A stretch of DNA of 26,862 nucleotides from JBCBSS01 sp039819065. Lineage in GTDB: Bacteria; Bacteroidota; Bacteroidia; Cytophagales; Cyclobacteriaceae. Under the pieces are notes generated by a model. That model saw only the letters and a program-made list of their open reading frames with translations, ran no database searches and was not told where the DNA came from. The translations under genes were made by a program, and so were the position numbers. The stretch lies in NCBI GenBank assembly GCA_039819065.1, contig JBCBSS010000109.1:1-26862 (forward strand). The letters run 5' to 3'. Below are positions 7,068 through 16,444 of this stretch, piece after piece (within the stretch, counting starts at the first letter, position 1; every line of letters begins with the position of its first letter).

Positions 7068-8690
7068 TTAAGTCTGGATTACACCTACGTTGAATTTTTC
7101 AACCGGCGCATTATTGGCTGCCTCAATGCCCATAGAGATTACCTTGCGCGTTTCTAGCGGGTCTATGATGCCATCAACCCATAACCTGGAAGCAGCATAG
7201 TACGGGCTCAATTCTTCGTTATACTTATCGGTTATCTCCTTGAGCAACTTGTCCTCTTCTTCCTGAGAGATTTCTTTTCCCTGGGCTTTGAGTGTATTCA
7301 CTTTAATCTGTAGAAGTGTTTTAGCAGCAGAAGCACCACTCATCACTGCCATTTGAGCCGTCGGCCATGAGTAGATCAATCTTGGATCGTAGGCTTTCCC
7401 GCACATAGCGTAGTTTCCAGCACCGTAAGAATTACCAGTAACAATGGTAAACTTAGGCACAGTAGAATTGGCCATGGCGTTAACCATTTTCGCCCCATCT
7501 TTTATTATCCCTCCATGCTCAGCTTTGCTACCAACCATGAAACCACTTACGTCTTGTAGGAACACCAGGGGAATTTTACGCTGATTGCAGTTCATAATGA
7601 AGCGAGCTGCTTTGTCGGCTGAATCTGAATAGATCACACCGCCCATCTGCATTTCGCCCTTTTTCGTCTTCACCACTTTACGTTGGTTGGCTACAATACC
7701 CACCGCCCAGCCATCAATTCTGGCTGTGCCGCAAATGATGGTCTTACCATATAAGGCTTTGTATTCATCAAACTTACTGTTATCTACCAATCTTTTGATG
7801 ATGTCTAGCGTGTCGTATGGCTTGGTACGGTCTTCCGGAATGAGGCCGTATATTTCTTCCTGATTATTTGGAGCAGCAGGTTCTATTCTATCGAAACCAG
7901 CCTTTTCATCATGCCCCATCTTGTTAAAAATGGACTTGATGTAATCAAGGCAAGCTTCGTCACTTTCAAATTTATTGTCGGTAACACCTGAGATTTCGCA
8001 ATGTGTACTTGCTCCACCCAAAGTCTCATTATCGATGTTCTCCCCAATAGCTGCCTTCACGAGATAGGAGCCAGCCAGAAATATTGACCCGGTTTTATCT
8101 ACGATCATGGCTTCATCTGACATAATTGGTAAATAAGCACCCCCTGCGACACAGCTGCCCATAATGGCCGCAACCTGGACAATACCCATGGAAGACATCT
8201 TGGCGTTGTTTCTGAACTGCCTGCCAAAATGCTCCTTATCAGGGAATATTTCGTTTTGCATAGGTAGGAATACACCAGCGCTGTCTACCAGGTATATGAT
8301 GGGTAATCTATTTTCTATGGAAATCTCTTGAGCACGTAGGTTCTTCTTCGCTGTGATGGGAAACCAGGCACCTGCTTTTACGGTAGCATCATTAGCTACG
8401 ATCACGCATTGCCTGCCTTGCACATATCCTATGCCAGTAACCACTCCACCAGAAGGGCATCCACCATATTCGGCATACATGCCATCACCTGCAAAGGCTG
8501 CCACTTCTAAAAACTCCGAACCATCGTCAATAAGGTAATCAATACGCTCCCGGGCGGTTAGCTTTCCCTTTTTATGATGTGATGCTATCTTCTTTTCCCC
8601 ACCACCTAGCTTTACTTTTTTAAGCTTTTCATTGAGCTGAAAACACAGTTGTTTAAGAACATCTTCGTTCTTATTGAATTCCAAATCCAT
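7068..8690 (-). CDS. Acyl-CoA carboxylase beta subunit (methylcrotonyl-CoA carboxylase type)
   Basis: A 540-residue biotin-dependent carboxyltransferase, moving carboxyl from carboxybiotin to an acyl-CoA. TARERI (46-51), the MCC-like QNEIFPDKEHFGRQFRNNA run (about 145-163), GSCVAGGAYLPIMSDEA and GAGNYAMCGKAYDP fit the methylcrotonyl-CoA carboxylase beta type better than the propionyl type. Both crotonase-fold halves are complete. If the call holds, it acts in leucine breakdown. The partner biotin carboxylase/biotin carrier subunit is not adjacent in this window, so the complex must be completed from elsewhere. Geranyl-CoA or another branched acyl-CoA remains possible as substrate. Confidence 0.88.
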   Translation of the reverse strand: MDLEFNKNEDVLKQLCFQLNEKLKKVKLGGGEKKIASHHKKGKLTARERIDYLIDDGSEFLEVAAFAGDGMYAEYGGCPSGGVVTGIGYVQGRQCVIVANDATVKAGAWFPITAKKNLRAQEISIENRLPIIYLVDSAGVFLPMQNEIFPDKEHFGRQFRNNAKMSSMGIVQVAAIMGSCVAGGAYLPIMSDEAMIVDKTGSIFLAGSYLVKAAIGENIDNETLGGASTHCEISGVTDNKFESDEACLDYIKSIFNKMGHDEKAGFDRIEPAAPNNQEEIYGLIPEDRTKPYDTLDIIKRLVDNSKFDEYKALYGKTIICGTARIDGWAVGIVANQRKVVKTKKGEMQMGGVIYSDSADKAARFIMNCNQRKIPLVFLQDVSGFMVGSKAEHGGIIKDGAKMVNAMANSTVPKFTIVTGNSYGAGNYAMCGKAYDPRLIYSWPTAQMAVMSGASAAKTLLQIKVNTLKAQGKEISQEEEDKLLKEITDKYNEELSPYYAASRLWVDGIIDPLETRKVISMGIEAANNAPVEKFNVGVIQT

Positions 8691-8760
8691 GCTGCTAATA
8701 TGTTTCTTGGTTTATGGAGCGCTAAAATACCTATTAGTCTTGCTAAGATAAAGAGCCTGA

Positions 8761-9723
8761 CTATTTGTTTTTTCTAGCTTCTTTTCTCCTGTCCTTCTCA
8801 ATCTTCTTTTTGCTCTTACCCAGAGGACCTAAAAAGTGTTTTGGATTTTCATTGAAATGAATCAGTAACTTATCCAGGTTAATGATCGCCTGATTGAGAT
8901 TATTGTATAAGGTATCTTGATCGTTCAGCATTTTACCCATACTCCCTTCTCCGTTTTTGAGCCTCTCAAGTGTAACGTTAAGGCTTTCGAGTGTTGCGGT
9001 TGCTTTATCTAGAGTAGTTTGTACCTCAATCTGCTTGAGGGAGTCAGCTAAAGCGCCAAACTTTTCAAGAAGCGGATTGACATTGGATACAGTAAGGGTC
9101 AGGCTGTCTAACAAGTTCTCAAGCTTACCTGAAACAGATCGAATCCGCAGCCGGCTCTCTACAATGGTGTAGTTGATTTGGGCGGTTCCAGCCTGAAGAT
9201 TGGTCATCATGCTATCGATCTTTTGACCATTACCCGTAAGGTTATCTAGTATGGTATTGATCTTTCTGATCGTCGCCTCCAGGTTATCAGCCACTGGCAA
9301 GGTAGCTTCCGTCAAGATATCAGAAAGTGCTTTGTCTAGCTTGGCAATAAGTGTATCACCTGGGTTGAGTGGTTTGGTGATATCTCCTACCTCCAGTACG
9401 ATTGATTTATTTCCCAGCAGGTCACTATCCAATCTGGCAGATGCAGAATCACCTAATATGATATTCTTATCAATATCCAGTTCTACCAGAATCTGATTGT
9501 TGCGCTCTTGTAGTATCCTAATACTACTTACACGGCCTACTCCAAAACCATTGATGGTCACAGTACTTGAGGGTAGCAGCCCTCCAATGTTTGAGTATAC
9601 CGCATAGTATCTGCGCTGATTTTTAAAAAAATCGACTCCCTTAAGATAGTTAAAACCGACATATAAAAGGGCTATCGAAGCCACCATGAAAAATCCTACT
9701 TTGGCTTCCTTAGATATCTTCAC
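8761..9723 (-). CDS. MlaD/MCE family lipid-transport protein
   Basis: A 320-residue protein starting at GTG. One N-terminal membrane segment (about residues 8-26) is followed by an MCE domain (about 36-115, with YYAVYSNIGGLLPSSTVTINGFGVGRVSSI). A long helical region (120-290) and a very basic tail come next. MCE proteins form rings that carry lipids between inner and outer membranes, usually with an MlaE/MlaF permease and ATPase. None is next to it here. The amidase gene lies 27 bases upstream on the same strand, so the two are probably one envelope operon. The GTG start is the only in-frame start seen before the membrane segment. Confidence 0.87.
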   Translation of the reverse strand: MKISKEAKVGFFMVASIALLYVGFNYLKGVDFFKNQRRYYAVYSNIGGLLPSSTVTINGFGVGRVSSIRILQERNNQILVELDIDKNIILGDSASARLDSDLLGNKSIVLEVGDITKPLNPGDTLIAKLDKALSDILTEATLPVADNLEATIRKINTILDNLTGNGQKIDSMMTNLQAGTAQINYTIVESRLRIRSVSGKLENLLDSLTLTVSNVNPLLEKFGALADSLKQIEVQTTLDKATATLESLNVTLERLKNGEGSMGKMLNDQDTLYNNLNQAIINLDKLLIHFNENPKHFLGPLGKSKKKIEKDRRKEARKNK

Positions 9724-9750
9724 AATAGTATGGCCGTTTTGATTGAGTTT

Positions 9751-10590
9751 TTAGTTAGAAGATTTGGATGAATTCGCATTGACAGATTCTATCTGATTTT
9801 TGTAGTCCCTAAAAGCACGGAAGATTCCTGAGGCGATCAGGCTTTGGTTATGATCATCAGTAAGATATTTTTCTTCCGTAGGATTACTCAAAAAGCCAAC
9901 TTCGACCAGAACGCTCGGCATACTGGTTCTCCATAAAACCCAAAATGGAGCTTCCTTCACACCTCGGCTTTTACGGCCAACGCGGTTCTTAAACTGATCT
10001 TCTATATTGGCAGCCAACATTAGGCTATTATCGCGATAGGCGCTTTGATATAATTCAAATAGAATGAGTGATTCGTCTGACTTAGGATCGAATCCCTCGT
10101 ATTTCTCTTCGTAGTTTTCTTCCAACAGGATTACTGCATTCTCACGCTTGGCCACCTCTAGGTTTTTCTGTGTCTTATCAAGTCCCATCACGTAAGTTTC
10201 AGTACCGTGTACCTTGCTACTCCAGGGAGCTATGTTGGCATGAATAGAGATGAAAACGTCAGCGTTATTCTTGTTGGCTATTTCAGCACGATTGTCTAAT
10301 TCAACGAAGTGATCTGACTTACGTGTGTAAACTACTTCAACATCGTCAAGGTACTTTTCTATATATCCCCCTAACTTCAAAGCCACTTTCAACGCCACGT
10401 CTTTTTCCTTGGCGAAGCTACCCAATCCACCCGGGTCTCTGCCTCCATGACCTGCGTCTATGATCACCTTTCTGACCTTGTATTCCATGAGGTTGGCATC
10501 GCTCGATGAACCTAGCAAGGTTATTGCTGCCAACAAGAAAATGACCGTAATATTCTTCACGATGCTTCTGTTCTTTATTGTTAATGCCAT
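9751..10590 (-). CDS. N-acetylmuramoyl-L-alanine amidase (Amidase_3)
   Basis: With the ATG at 10590 the protein has 279 residues; a TTG 12 bases upstream (10602) is also open but less likely. It cuts the bond between muramic acid and the stem peptide in the periplasm. An N-terminal hydrophobic segment (about 13-28) looks like a signal peptide. The zinc-site motifs are IIDAGHGGRDPG (His48), the Glu62 of KEKDVA and FISIHAN (His117), with catalytic Glu230 in VLVEVGFLSNP. Between the second and third groups is the long helical insertion that in AmiC-type enzymes acts as a self-inhibitory arm needing an activator. Its partner downstream is the MCE gene; lptD is divergent 46 bases away. Confidence 0.92.
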   Translation of the reverse strand: MALTIKNRSIVKNITVIFLLAAITLLGSSSDANLMEYKVRKVIIDAGHGGRDPGGLGSFAKEKDVALKVALKLGGYIEKYLDDVEVVYTRKSDHFVELDNRAEIANKNNADVFISIHANIAPWSSKVHGTETYVMGLDKTQKNLEVAKRENAVILLEENYEEKYEGFDPKSDESLILFELYQSAYRDNSLMLAANIEDQFKNRVGRKSRGVKEAPFWVLWRTSMPSVLVEVGFLSNPTEEKYLTDDHNQSLIASGIFRAFRDYKNQIESVNANSSKSSN

Positions 10591-10636
10591 ACCTTTACGC
10601 AAAATTGTAAATTTTTCTGAAAATCGGAAGAAACCA

Positions 10637-13357
10637 ATGCACTATTTGGGTTCCGTAGGTGGTGTCGTAAGATGTACATTTTTAACGTTTTTCTTTGTCT
10701 TTAGCCTTACTTTTTCATTTAGTCAAGAGCCTCAGAGAAATCCAAGAAACTTAAACATAGATAGTACTAGGCTGGGTATAATACCCAATCCTGCTGATAC
10801 CTCTATTAACGGCAGGGATACGCTTGCAGTACGCTTAGATACTACAAATACAGCCCCCCAACGCAAAGGTGATATCACAACCACTATCAATTACTCTGCC
10901 AGAGACTCCATTAACTTCAGCGTAGATGGCAACATTGTAAGGCTATATGGTGACGCGAAAATTGACTACGGGGACATCAAACTACAGGCGGAAGAGATAG
11001 AAATAGACTATGTGCTGAATGTCCTGAGGGCACGAGGCGTACCGGATTCTACAGGCAGGGATATAGGATCACCTATTTTCACCCAGGGGCAGGAAACGTA
11101 CGAAACCAAGCGGATGGAATACAATTTTCAAACGGGTCATGCTAAGATATCCGGTGTAGTCACCAAACAAGGAGAAGGTTTTCTACACGGTGACTATGTA
11201 TTCAAAAATGAGCGTGATGAACTGTTTAGTTTAGGTAATACTTACACAACTTGTAACCTGCGCCACCCGCATTTCAGGATCAGAGCCAAAAGGACCAAAG
11301 CCATCCCCAACGACAAGATCGTAGCAGGGCCATTCAACCTGGAGATCAACGATGTACCTACACCGTTGGGGTTCTTATTTGGTATGTTTCCTTCGCAGAA
11401 CACTAGTTCCTCAGGGATCATTTTCCCCTCTTACGGTGAGGAGCGATTGAGAGGTTTCTTCCTACGCGGTGGAGGCTACTTCTTCGATATTAGCGATTAT
11501 ATCAAAATTGCCTTAACAGCAGATGTGTATACTCGTGGTGGTTATGGGCTTAATATGGCCTCAAACTATCGCAAACGATATAAGTACAACGGTAACTTTA
11601 ATTTCAACTTCAATCAGGTCCGGCTGACTAATAACATCGAGGAGACTGACGTAAGAAATGATTTTCGCATTACTTGGTCTCATACCCCGCAAACTAAAGG
11701 CAATAGCAGGTTCTCAGCTTCCGTGAATGCATCGACTTCATCATTTAACAACAATGTGAACCTTAATAATATCAATGCCCAAATCAATACTACGCTAAGG
11801 TCGAACGTTTCATACTCCAAAACTTTTAAAGGTACACCTTTCAGCATGGGGCTTAACGGCACCTTCACCCAAAATGTTAGAACCAGAGAGGTGGATCTCT
11901 TATTGCCGGATTTGAGTATCAATATGCAGAACGTTTACCCTTTTAGAAAGCAAGGTGGCAACAGCAATAACTGGCTTTCTAAACTAGCGGTGCGCTATAC
12001 ACTGAACGGCACTAATCGTATTACCAATAATCTGGGGAGAATAGGTGACGCTACAACAGATAGCATTGCCACATTCGACTTCGCCAGCTTACCTCGTTTC
12101 CTGAGAGAGTCCAGAAATGGCCTTAGGCATACCATTCCTGTTTCTACATCATTTAAGGTTTTAAACCACTTCACCCTTTCCCCTTCTATCAATTATACCG
12201 GTAGGTTCTATTTTGAAAAACTGGATTGGCGTTATGATGCTGAATTGGGAGAAGCGGTCGCCGATACCATCAATACATTCAATCATGTTTATGATTATTC
12301 CATCAGCAGTAGCTTGAATACACGGATCTATGGAACGGTCAATTTCAAAAAAGGGAGTCTTAAAGCCATAAGGCATACTGTCAACCCATCTTTAAGTCTT
12401 AGCTACCGCCCGGACTTCGGTGATCCTGAACAGTTTGATTTCTTCCAGGAAGTACAGGTTAATGAAGATGGTAGAACGGAATTCCGGTCGCGGCACCAAG
12501 GCTTTGTCTATGGTGGTGCACCTCAGGGAGAGAGCGGCTCTATTGGATTCAGTATAAATAATACGCTTGAGGCTAAAGTACTAACCAAAAAGGATACGAC
12601 AGACAAAGCACGCAAAGTGCCTATTCTTAACAACTTCGGGTTCAGTACGAGCTACAATATCGTAGCGGACTCTTTCAATCTCGCACCGATCAGTTGGAGG
12701 GCCAATACCAGCGTTTTTGAGCAGAAGCTGAACATTAACATGAGCGGATCAATTGATCCATATATCTACGTGTTAGATAGTATCATCACCAATGAAACTA
12801 CTGGTATTCAGCAAGTTTTTCAACGTAGAATAGATGAATTTGCCTGGAACAATGGACGAGGAATAGGACAGCTTACCCGAGCCACCATCGCGTTGAGGAC
12901 TAACTTAAATCCAAAGGCCAGAAATAGCGAGGAGACAACTCGAAATAGAATACTCAATTCCAATCTTCCGGAGTCCGACAAAGATTTTTTATTGAATAAT
13001 CCAGAAGCCTATGTAGATTTCTCTATCCCATGGAGTCTTAGTATCAATTACAGTTTGAATTACTCAAAAACCGGGTTCCAGGAAAGTAACATCACACAGG
13101 CCATCCGTTTCAATGGAGACTTCTCCTTATCAGAAAAATGGAAAGCCACATTCAGTTCAGGTTATGACTTTGAGAATAAGGACTTCACACAGACCAACAT
13201 CGGTATCAACCGTGATCTGCACTGTTGGCAAATGAGTTTCGACTGGGTGCCTTTTGGAAGATTTACCTCTTTCAACTTTGAAATCCGCGTCAAGTCTTCC
13301 CTCCTTCAAGACCTTAAACTCAACCGACGGCGAAGCTTCATTGATAACAGCTTCTAG
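10637..13357 (+). CDS. lptD: Putative LPS-assembly outer membrane protein LptD
   Basis: Starting at the ATG at 10637 gives 906 residues. The open frame reaches back to 10460, but that would overlap the divergent amidase gene, and the sequence after 10637 is a clear signal peptide (about residues 1-29, ending FSFSQ). GGAAG-like bases (GGAAG at 10626-10630) precede the ATG. An OstA/LptA-like beta domain follows (about residues 60-170 with SINFSVDGNIVRLYGDAKI), then a large C-terminal region of alternating beta strands fitting an outer-membrane barrel. LptD inserts lipopolysaccharide into the outer leaflet. The E. coli arrangement of four disulfide cysteines is not seen. It is divergent from the amidase-MCE pair, an envelope neighbourhood. 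Confidence 0.87.
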   Translation: MHYLGSVGGVVRCTFLTFFFVFSLTFSFSQEPQRNPRNLNIDSTRLGIIPNPADTSINGRDTLAVRLDTTNTAPQRKGDITTTINYSARDSINFSVDGNIVRLYGDAKIDYGDIKLQAEEIEIDYVLNVLRARGVPDSTGRDIGSPIFTQGQETYETKRMEYNFQTGHAKISGVVTKQGEGFLHGDYVFKNERDELFSLGNTYTTCNLRHPHFRIRAKRTKAIPNDKIVAGPFNLEINDVPTPLGFLFGMFPSQNTSSSGIIFPSYGEERLRGFFLRGGGYFFDISDYIKIALTADVYTRGGYGLNMASNYRKRYKYNGNFNFNFNQVRLTNNIEETDVRNDFRITWSHTPQTKGNSRFSASVNASTSSFNNNVNLNNINAQINTTLRSNVSYSKTFKGTPFSMGLNGTFTQNVRTREVDLLLPDLSINMQNVYPFRKQGGNSNNWLSKLAVRYTLNGTNRITNNLGRIGDATTDSIATFDFASLPRFLRESRNGLRHTIPVSTSFKVLNHFTLSPSINYTGRFYFEKLDWRYDAELGEAVADTINTFNHVYDYSISSSLNTRIYGTVNFKKGSLKAIRHTVNPSLSLSYRPDFGDPEQFDFFQEVQVNEDGRTEFRSRHQGFVYGGAPQGESGSIGFSINNTLEAKVLTKKDTTDKARKVPILNNFGFSTSYNIVADSFNLAPISWRANTSVFEQKLNINMSGSIDPYIYVLDSIITNETTGIQQVFQRRIDEFAWNNGRGIGQLTRATIALRTNLNPKARNSEETTRNRILNSNLPESDKDFLLNNPEAYVDFSIPWSLSINYSLNYSKTGFQESNITQAIRFNGDFSLSEKWKATFSSGYDFENKDFTQTNIGINRDLHCWQMSFDWVPFGRFTSFNFEIRVKSSLLQDLKLNRRRSFIDNSF

Positions 13358-13618
13358 TTGTTTGAAAATCGTGTTAAAAAGGAAGACGATTTGAATACAG
13401 ACAATCAAGCGCTGAATCGTTTCATTCCGTCCGACTCTTCAGAGCAGTTCTCTATATTGAAATAAGAAGTAAATCAAGCCAAAGCTGTAAAGAGCAACAT
13501 AGCTTGGGATAGCAAAGATTAAGGTGCTAAAGCCTGAGGTACGACGAATAGTTTCCGAATTCGGCCATACCGCGCACCCTAAATCTATTAAACCGTCATG
13601 AATTAGAAATCTTTGTAA

Positions 13619-15352
13619 TTAACCAAGCCATGATTCGACCTCTTCTAGCGTCGGGTTTTTCACATCCTTTAGCTTCATCTTCTTCCTCATACCGCAAACA
13701 TCATTGAAAAGCTTATTGGCATTGGCTTCTTTCAGTTGATCTATGGTAAAAATACCCAGTTTCAATAGAATGGGCACCAGTTCAGTACGCACACCTTGTT
13801 CTTCATAATCTTTTTCGGTAGCCATTTCAACCTGTTTTTCAGGCTTCATTTGAGGGAAGAAAAGCACGTCTTGAATGGATTGGGAATCGGTCATGATCAT
13901 AGATAAGCGATCTATCCCTACACCAAGACCGGCCGTTGGCGGCATACCATATTCCAAAGCTCGCAAGAAGTCTTCGTCCAAAGTCATGGCCTCTTCATCT
14001 CCTCGCTTCCCTAGTTCAAGCTGCTCTTCAAATCTCTTCCTTTGATCCAACGGATCATTAAGCTCAGAGAAGGAATTACAAATCTCCTTACCATTACAGA
14101 TGGCCTCAAATCTCTCCACTAAACCAGGCTTGTCTCTGTGTTTTTTGGCCAAAGGAGACATCTCCACCGGGTAGTCGGTGATAAAAGTTGGCTGAATAAG
14201 GTTGGGCTCACACTTTTCTCCAAAGATCTCATCAATGAGCTTTCCTTTACCCATCGTCTCGTCTATCGGCACTTCCAGCAACTTGGCCGTTTCGCGAAGC
14301 TTACCTTCATCCATAGCTGAGATATCAACACCCGTAAAATGCTCAATAGCCTCAAACATGGTGAACCTTTTCCAAGGTCTTTTGAAATCAATCACGTTCT
14401 CGCCACATTGTACCTCAGTACTGCCATGTAAGTCCATAGCCACCTTTTCGATCATTTCTTCCACCAAATCCATCATCCAGTTATAGTCCTTGTAAGCCAC
14501 ATAAAGCTCAACTTGGGTGAACTCTGGATTATGGAACCTAGACATACCTTCATTTCGGAAATCCTTCGAAAACTCATAGACACCGTCGAAACCACCTACA
14601 ATCAACCTTTTCAAATAAAGCTCATTGGCTATACGCAAATAAAGTGTCATGTCCAGCGTATTGTGATGTGTTTTGAACGGCTTGGCTGCCGCACCACCAT
14701 AGAGCGGTTGAAGAACAGGTGTCTCTACTTCCAGATAACCCCTATCATTAAGGTAGTTTCTCATAGAATTGACCAGTTGAGTCCTTTTGATGAAGGTATC
14801 TCTGATCTGAGGGTTAACCACAAGGTCAACATAGCGTTGACGATAGCGCAATTCAGGGTCAGTGAATGCGTCGTATATTTTTTGATTACCATCTTCATCA
14901 GTTACCTCTCGAGGAAGTGGCAAGGGCTTTAAAGACTTGGATAGCAGTTTTAATTCTTTAACGTGAATAGAGATTTCGCCAGTCTGCGTGGTAAACACGT
15001 ACCCTCGAATACCGATTATATCTCCAATATCGAGAAGCTTCTTGAATACGGTGTTGTAGAGTGTTTTATCTTCTTCAGGGCATATATCATCACGCCTTAC
15101 ATAGATTTGAATTCTACCTTTAGCATCCTGAATCTCAGCGAAAGAAGCTGATCCCATGATCCTTCTTCTCATGATACGTCCGGCAATAGAAACATCCTTA
15201 TAGTCAATCTTACGCTTCTCGTAGTTTTCGTGTATTTCCTGAGTGCTAACATTGACTTCGAAGAGCTCAGCTGGGTATGGGTCTATACCCAATTTCTCGA
15301 GTTCTTCTTTGCTGTTTCTTCGTACGATTTCTTGTTCGCTTAAAATCTGCAT
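13619..15352 (-). CDS. lysS: Lysine--tRNA ligase, class II
   Basis: A 577-residue class II lysyl-tRNA synthetase. The N-terminal OB-fold anticodon-binding domain (about 55-135) is followed by the catalytic core, with motif 2 FRNEGMSRFHNPEFTQVE (265-282) and motif 3 GLGVGIDRLSM (475-485). E. coli LysS is near 505 residues; the extra length is a C-terminal extension (about 510-577) including LLKLGIFTIDQLKEANANKL, a small helical domain. Such extensions occur in Bacteroidota LysS. An exact -7 box lies upstream. The stop is followed at once, in the same frame, by another open stretch of 59 codons (13439-13618). Confidence 0.95.
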   Translation of the reverse strand: MQILSEQEIVRRNSKEELEKLGIDPYPAELFEVNVSTQEIHENYEKRKIDYKDVSIAGRIMRRRIMGSASFAEIQDAKGRIQIYVRRDDICPEEDKTLYNTVFKKLLDIGDIIGIRGYVFTTQTGEISIHVKELKLLSKSLKPLPLPREVTDEDGNQKIYDAFTDPELRYRQRYVDLVVNPQIRDTFIKRTQLVNSMRNYLNDRGYLEVETPVLQPLYGGAAAKPFKTHHNTLDMTLYLRIANELYLKRLIVGGFDGVYEFSKDFRNEGMSRFHNPEFTQVELYVAYKDYNWMMDLVEEMIEKVAMDLHGSTEVQCGENVIDFKRPWKRFTMFEAIEHFTGVDISAMDEGKLRETAKLLEVPIDETMGKGKLIDEIFGEKCEPNLIQPTFITDYPVEMSPLAKKHRDKPGLVERFEAICNGKEICNSFSELNDPLDQRKRFEEQLELGKRGDEEAMTLDEDFLRALEYGMPPTAGLGVGIDRLSMIMTDSQSIQDVLFFPQMKPEKQVEMATEKDYEEQGVRTELVPILLKLGIFTIDQLKEANANKLFNDVCGMRKKMKLKDVKNPTLEEVESWLG

Positions 15353-15378
15353 ATTGCCATTATTTTAGAAAAAGGAGT

Positions 15379-15386
15379 GCAAAAAT
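15379..15386 (-). promoter_or_regulatory. Candidate -7 box for lysS
   Basis: Reads TATTTTTG on the minus strand, an exact TAnnTTTG, 26 bases before the lysS ATG. It lies in the 70-bp gap after the ABC ATPase gene. No clear TTG sits at the -33 distance. Confidence 0.35.
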
Positions 15387-15422
15387 AACCAATAAAATAA
15401 GTTTTGGTTAAGCGCATTTGAG

Positions 15423-16421
15423 TTATTCAAATAAGAGTAGTTTATTTCTATCAATTTCTAATGTCACTGTACTACCTACACTTGGCAGGTTGCTGTGCAT
15501 ATAAAAAAACAGGTGGCACTGGCTTCCGATTTCTACCTCGATTCTATAATGGCTTCCATAGTAACTCGTATGCAACACTTTACCTTTTATTCCATCTCCC
15601 TCACTTAATTGAACATATTCCGGGCGTATGCCTACGAGGTTCGCCTTACTATCACCTAACCCCGTCTTATTGATAAAATCGGGATCATCGATCAGATTAA
15701 TACTACCGGTGATTGCTGCTACATAAGCTGATTTTGGATACTCGTAAATGCTCTTCGGGGTGTCTAATTGAAGCAGTTCTCCATTTCTGATCACAGCAAT
15801 TTTATCTGAGATAGGAAACACATCGTTGACATCGTGGCTCACCAGAATAGCAGCGGTCGATGTATGCCTGAGCGTGGCTTCAAGTGTTTCTTTGATCTTG
15901 TCCTTCAAAAGGACATCAATACTGCTAAAAGGCTCGTCCAACAGCAGAACCTTGGGTTCTTCTATCAGTGCCCTGGCTATCGCTAAACGTTGCCTTTGCC
16001 CACCGGATAACTCACGCGGTTTTTTTGTTGCAAAAGGGCTGAGCTGCAGTAATTCTAACATTTCACCGGCCTGCTCACGCTGAAAGCTTTCTTGAAAAGC
16101 CCTGAGTGGATAGGCCACGTTTTCAAATACGGTGTGATTGGGCATTAATTGGAAATCCTGAAAAACCACTTTAATCTCAGAGTGTCCCGGCACCAGGTTT
16201 TCAGAAGGTCCGGTAATCGGTTTACCTTCAAACAGCGCTCGCCCCTTGTCAATCTCTTCCAGTCCAGCGATGAGTTTAAGGATAGTGGTTTTGCCTGAGC
16301 CACTTTGCCCGATTACCGATAAAAGCTCGCCACTGGCTAAATCAAATGAAATGTCCTTAACTACATAAGGAGCATCATCAAGGTATTTCTTGTAGATGTT
16401 TTCTACACTCAACAAGGACAT
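15423..16421 (-). CDS. ABC transporter ATP-binding protein (PotA/FbpC type)
   Basis: A 332-residue ABC ATPase with Walker A GQSGSGKTT (38-46), the Q-loop VFQDF (86-90), signature LSGGQ (138-142), Walker B VLLLDEP (158-164) and the H-loop His196. A C-terminal TOBE-like regulatory region (about 230-332) places it with the spermidine/putrescine, iron and molybdate importers. No permease or binding protein gene is beside it, so its transporter is encoded elsewhere or it works with unrelated permeases. Proline dehydrogenase ends 23 bases upstream on the same strand, which suggests co-transcription, but not a shared job. Confidence 0.9.
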   Translation of the reverse strand: MSLLSVENIYKKYLDDAPYVVKDISFDLASGELLSVIGQSGSGKTTILKLIAGLEEIDKGRALFEGKPITGPSENLVPGHSEIKVVFQDFQLMPNHTVFENVAYPLRAFQESFQREQAGEMLELLQLSPFATKKPRELSGGQRQRLAIARALIEEPKVLLLDEPFSSIDVLLKDKIKETLEATLRHTSTAAILVSHDVNDVFPISDKIAVIRNGELLQLDTPKSIYEYPKSAYVAAITGSINLIDDPDFINKTGLGDSKANLVGIRPEYVQLSEGDGIKGKVLHTSYYGSHYRIEVEIGSQCHLFFYMHSNLPSVGSTVTLEIDRNKLLLFE

Positions 16422-16444
16422 ATAGAAGGAGCGCTTTAAATTGA

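Noticed and set aside
10460..10636. Longer N-terminus for LptD starting at 10460
   Set aside because: It would overlap the divergent amidase gene, and a complete signal peptide begins at the ATG at 10637.
13366..13392. AAATCGT / ACGATTT dyad after lptD as a terminator
   Set aside because: Seven weak pairs with no T-run after them; could be chance.
13157..13408. 83-codon minus-strand frame over the lptD 3' end
   Set aside because: It is antisense to a well-supported barrel sequence, with no domain, leader or conserved look.
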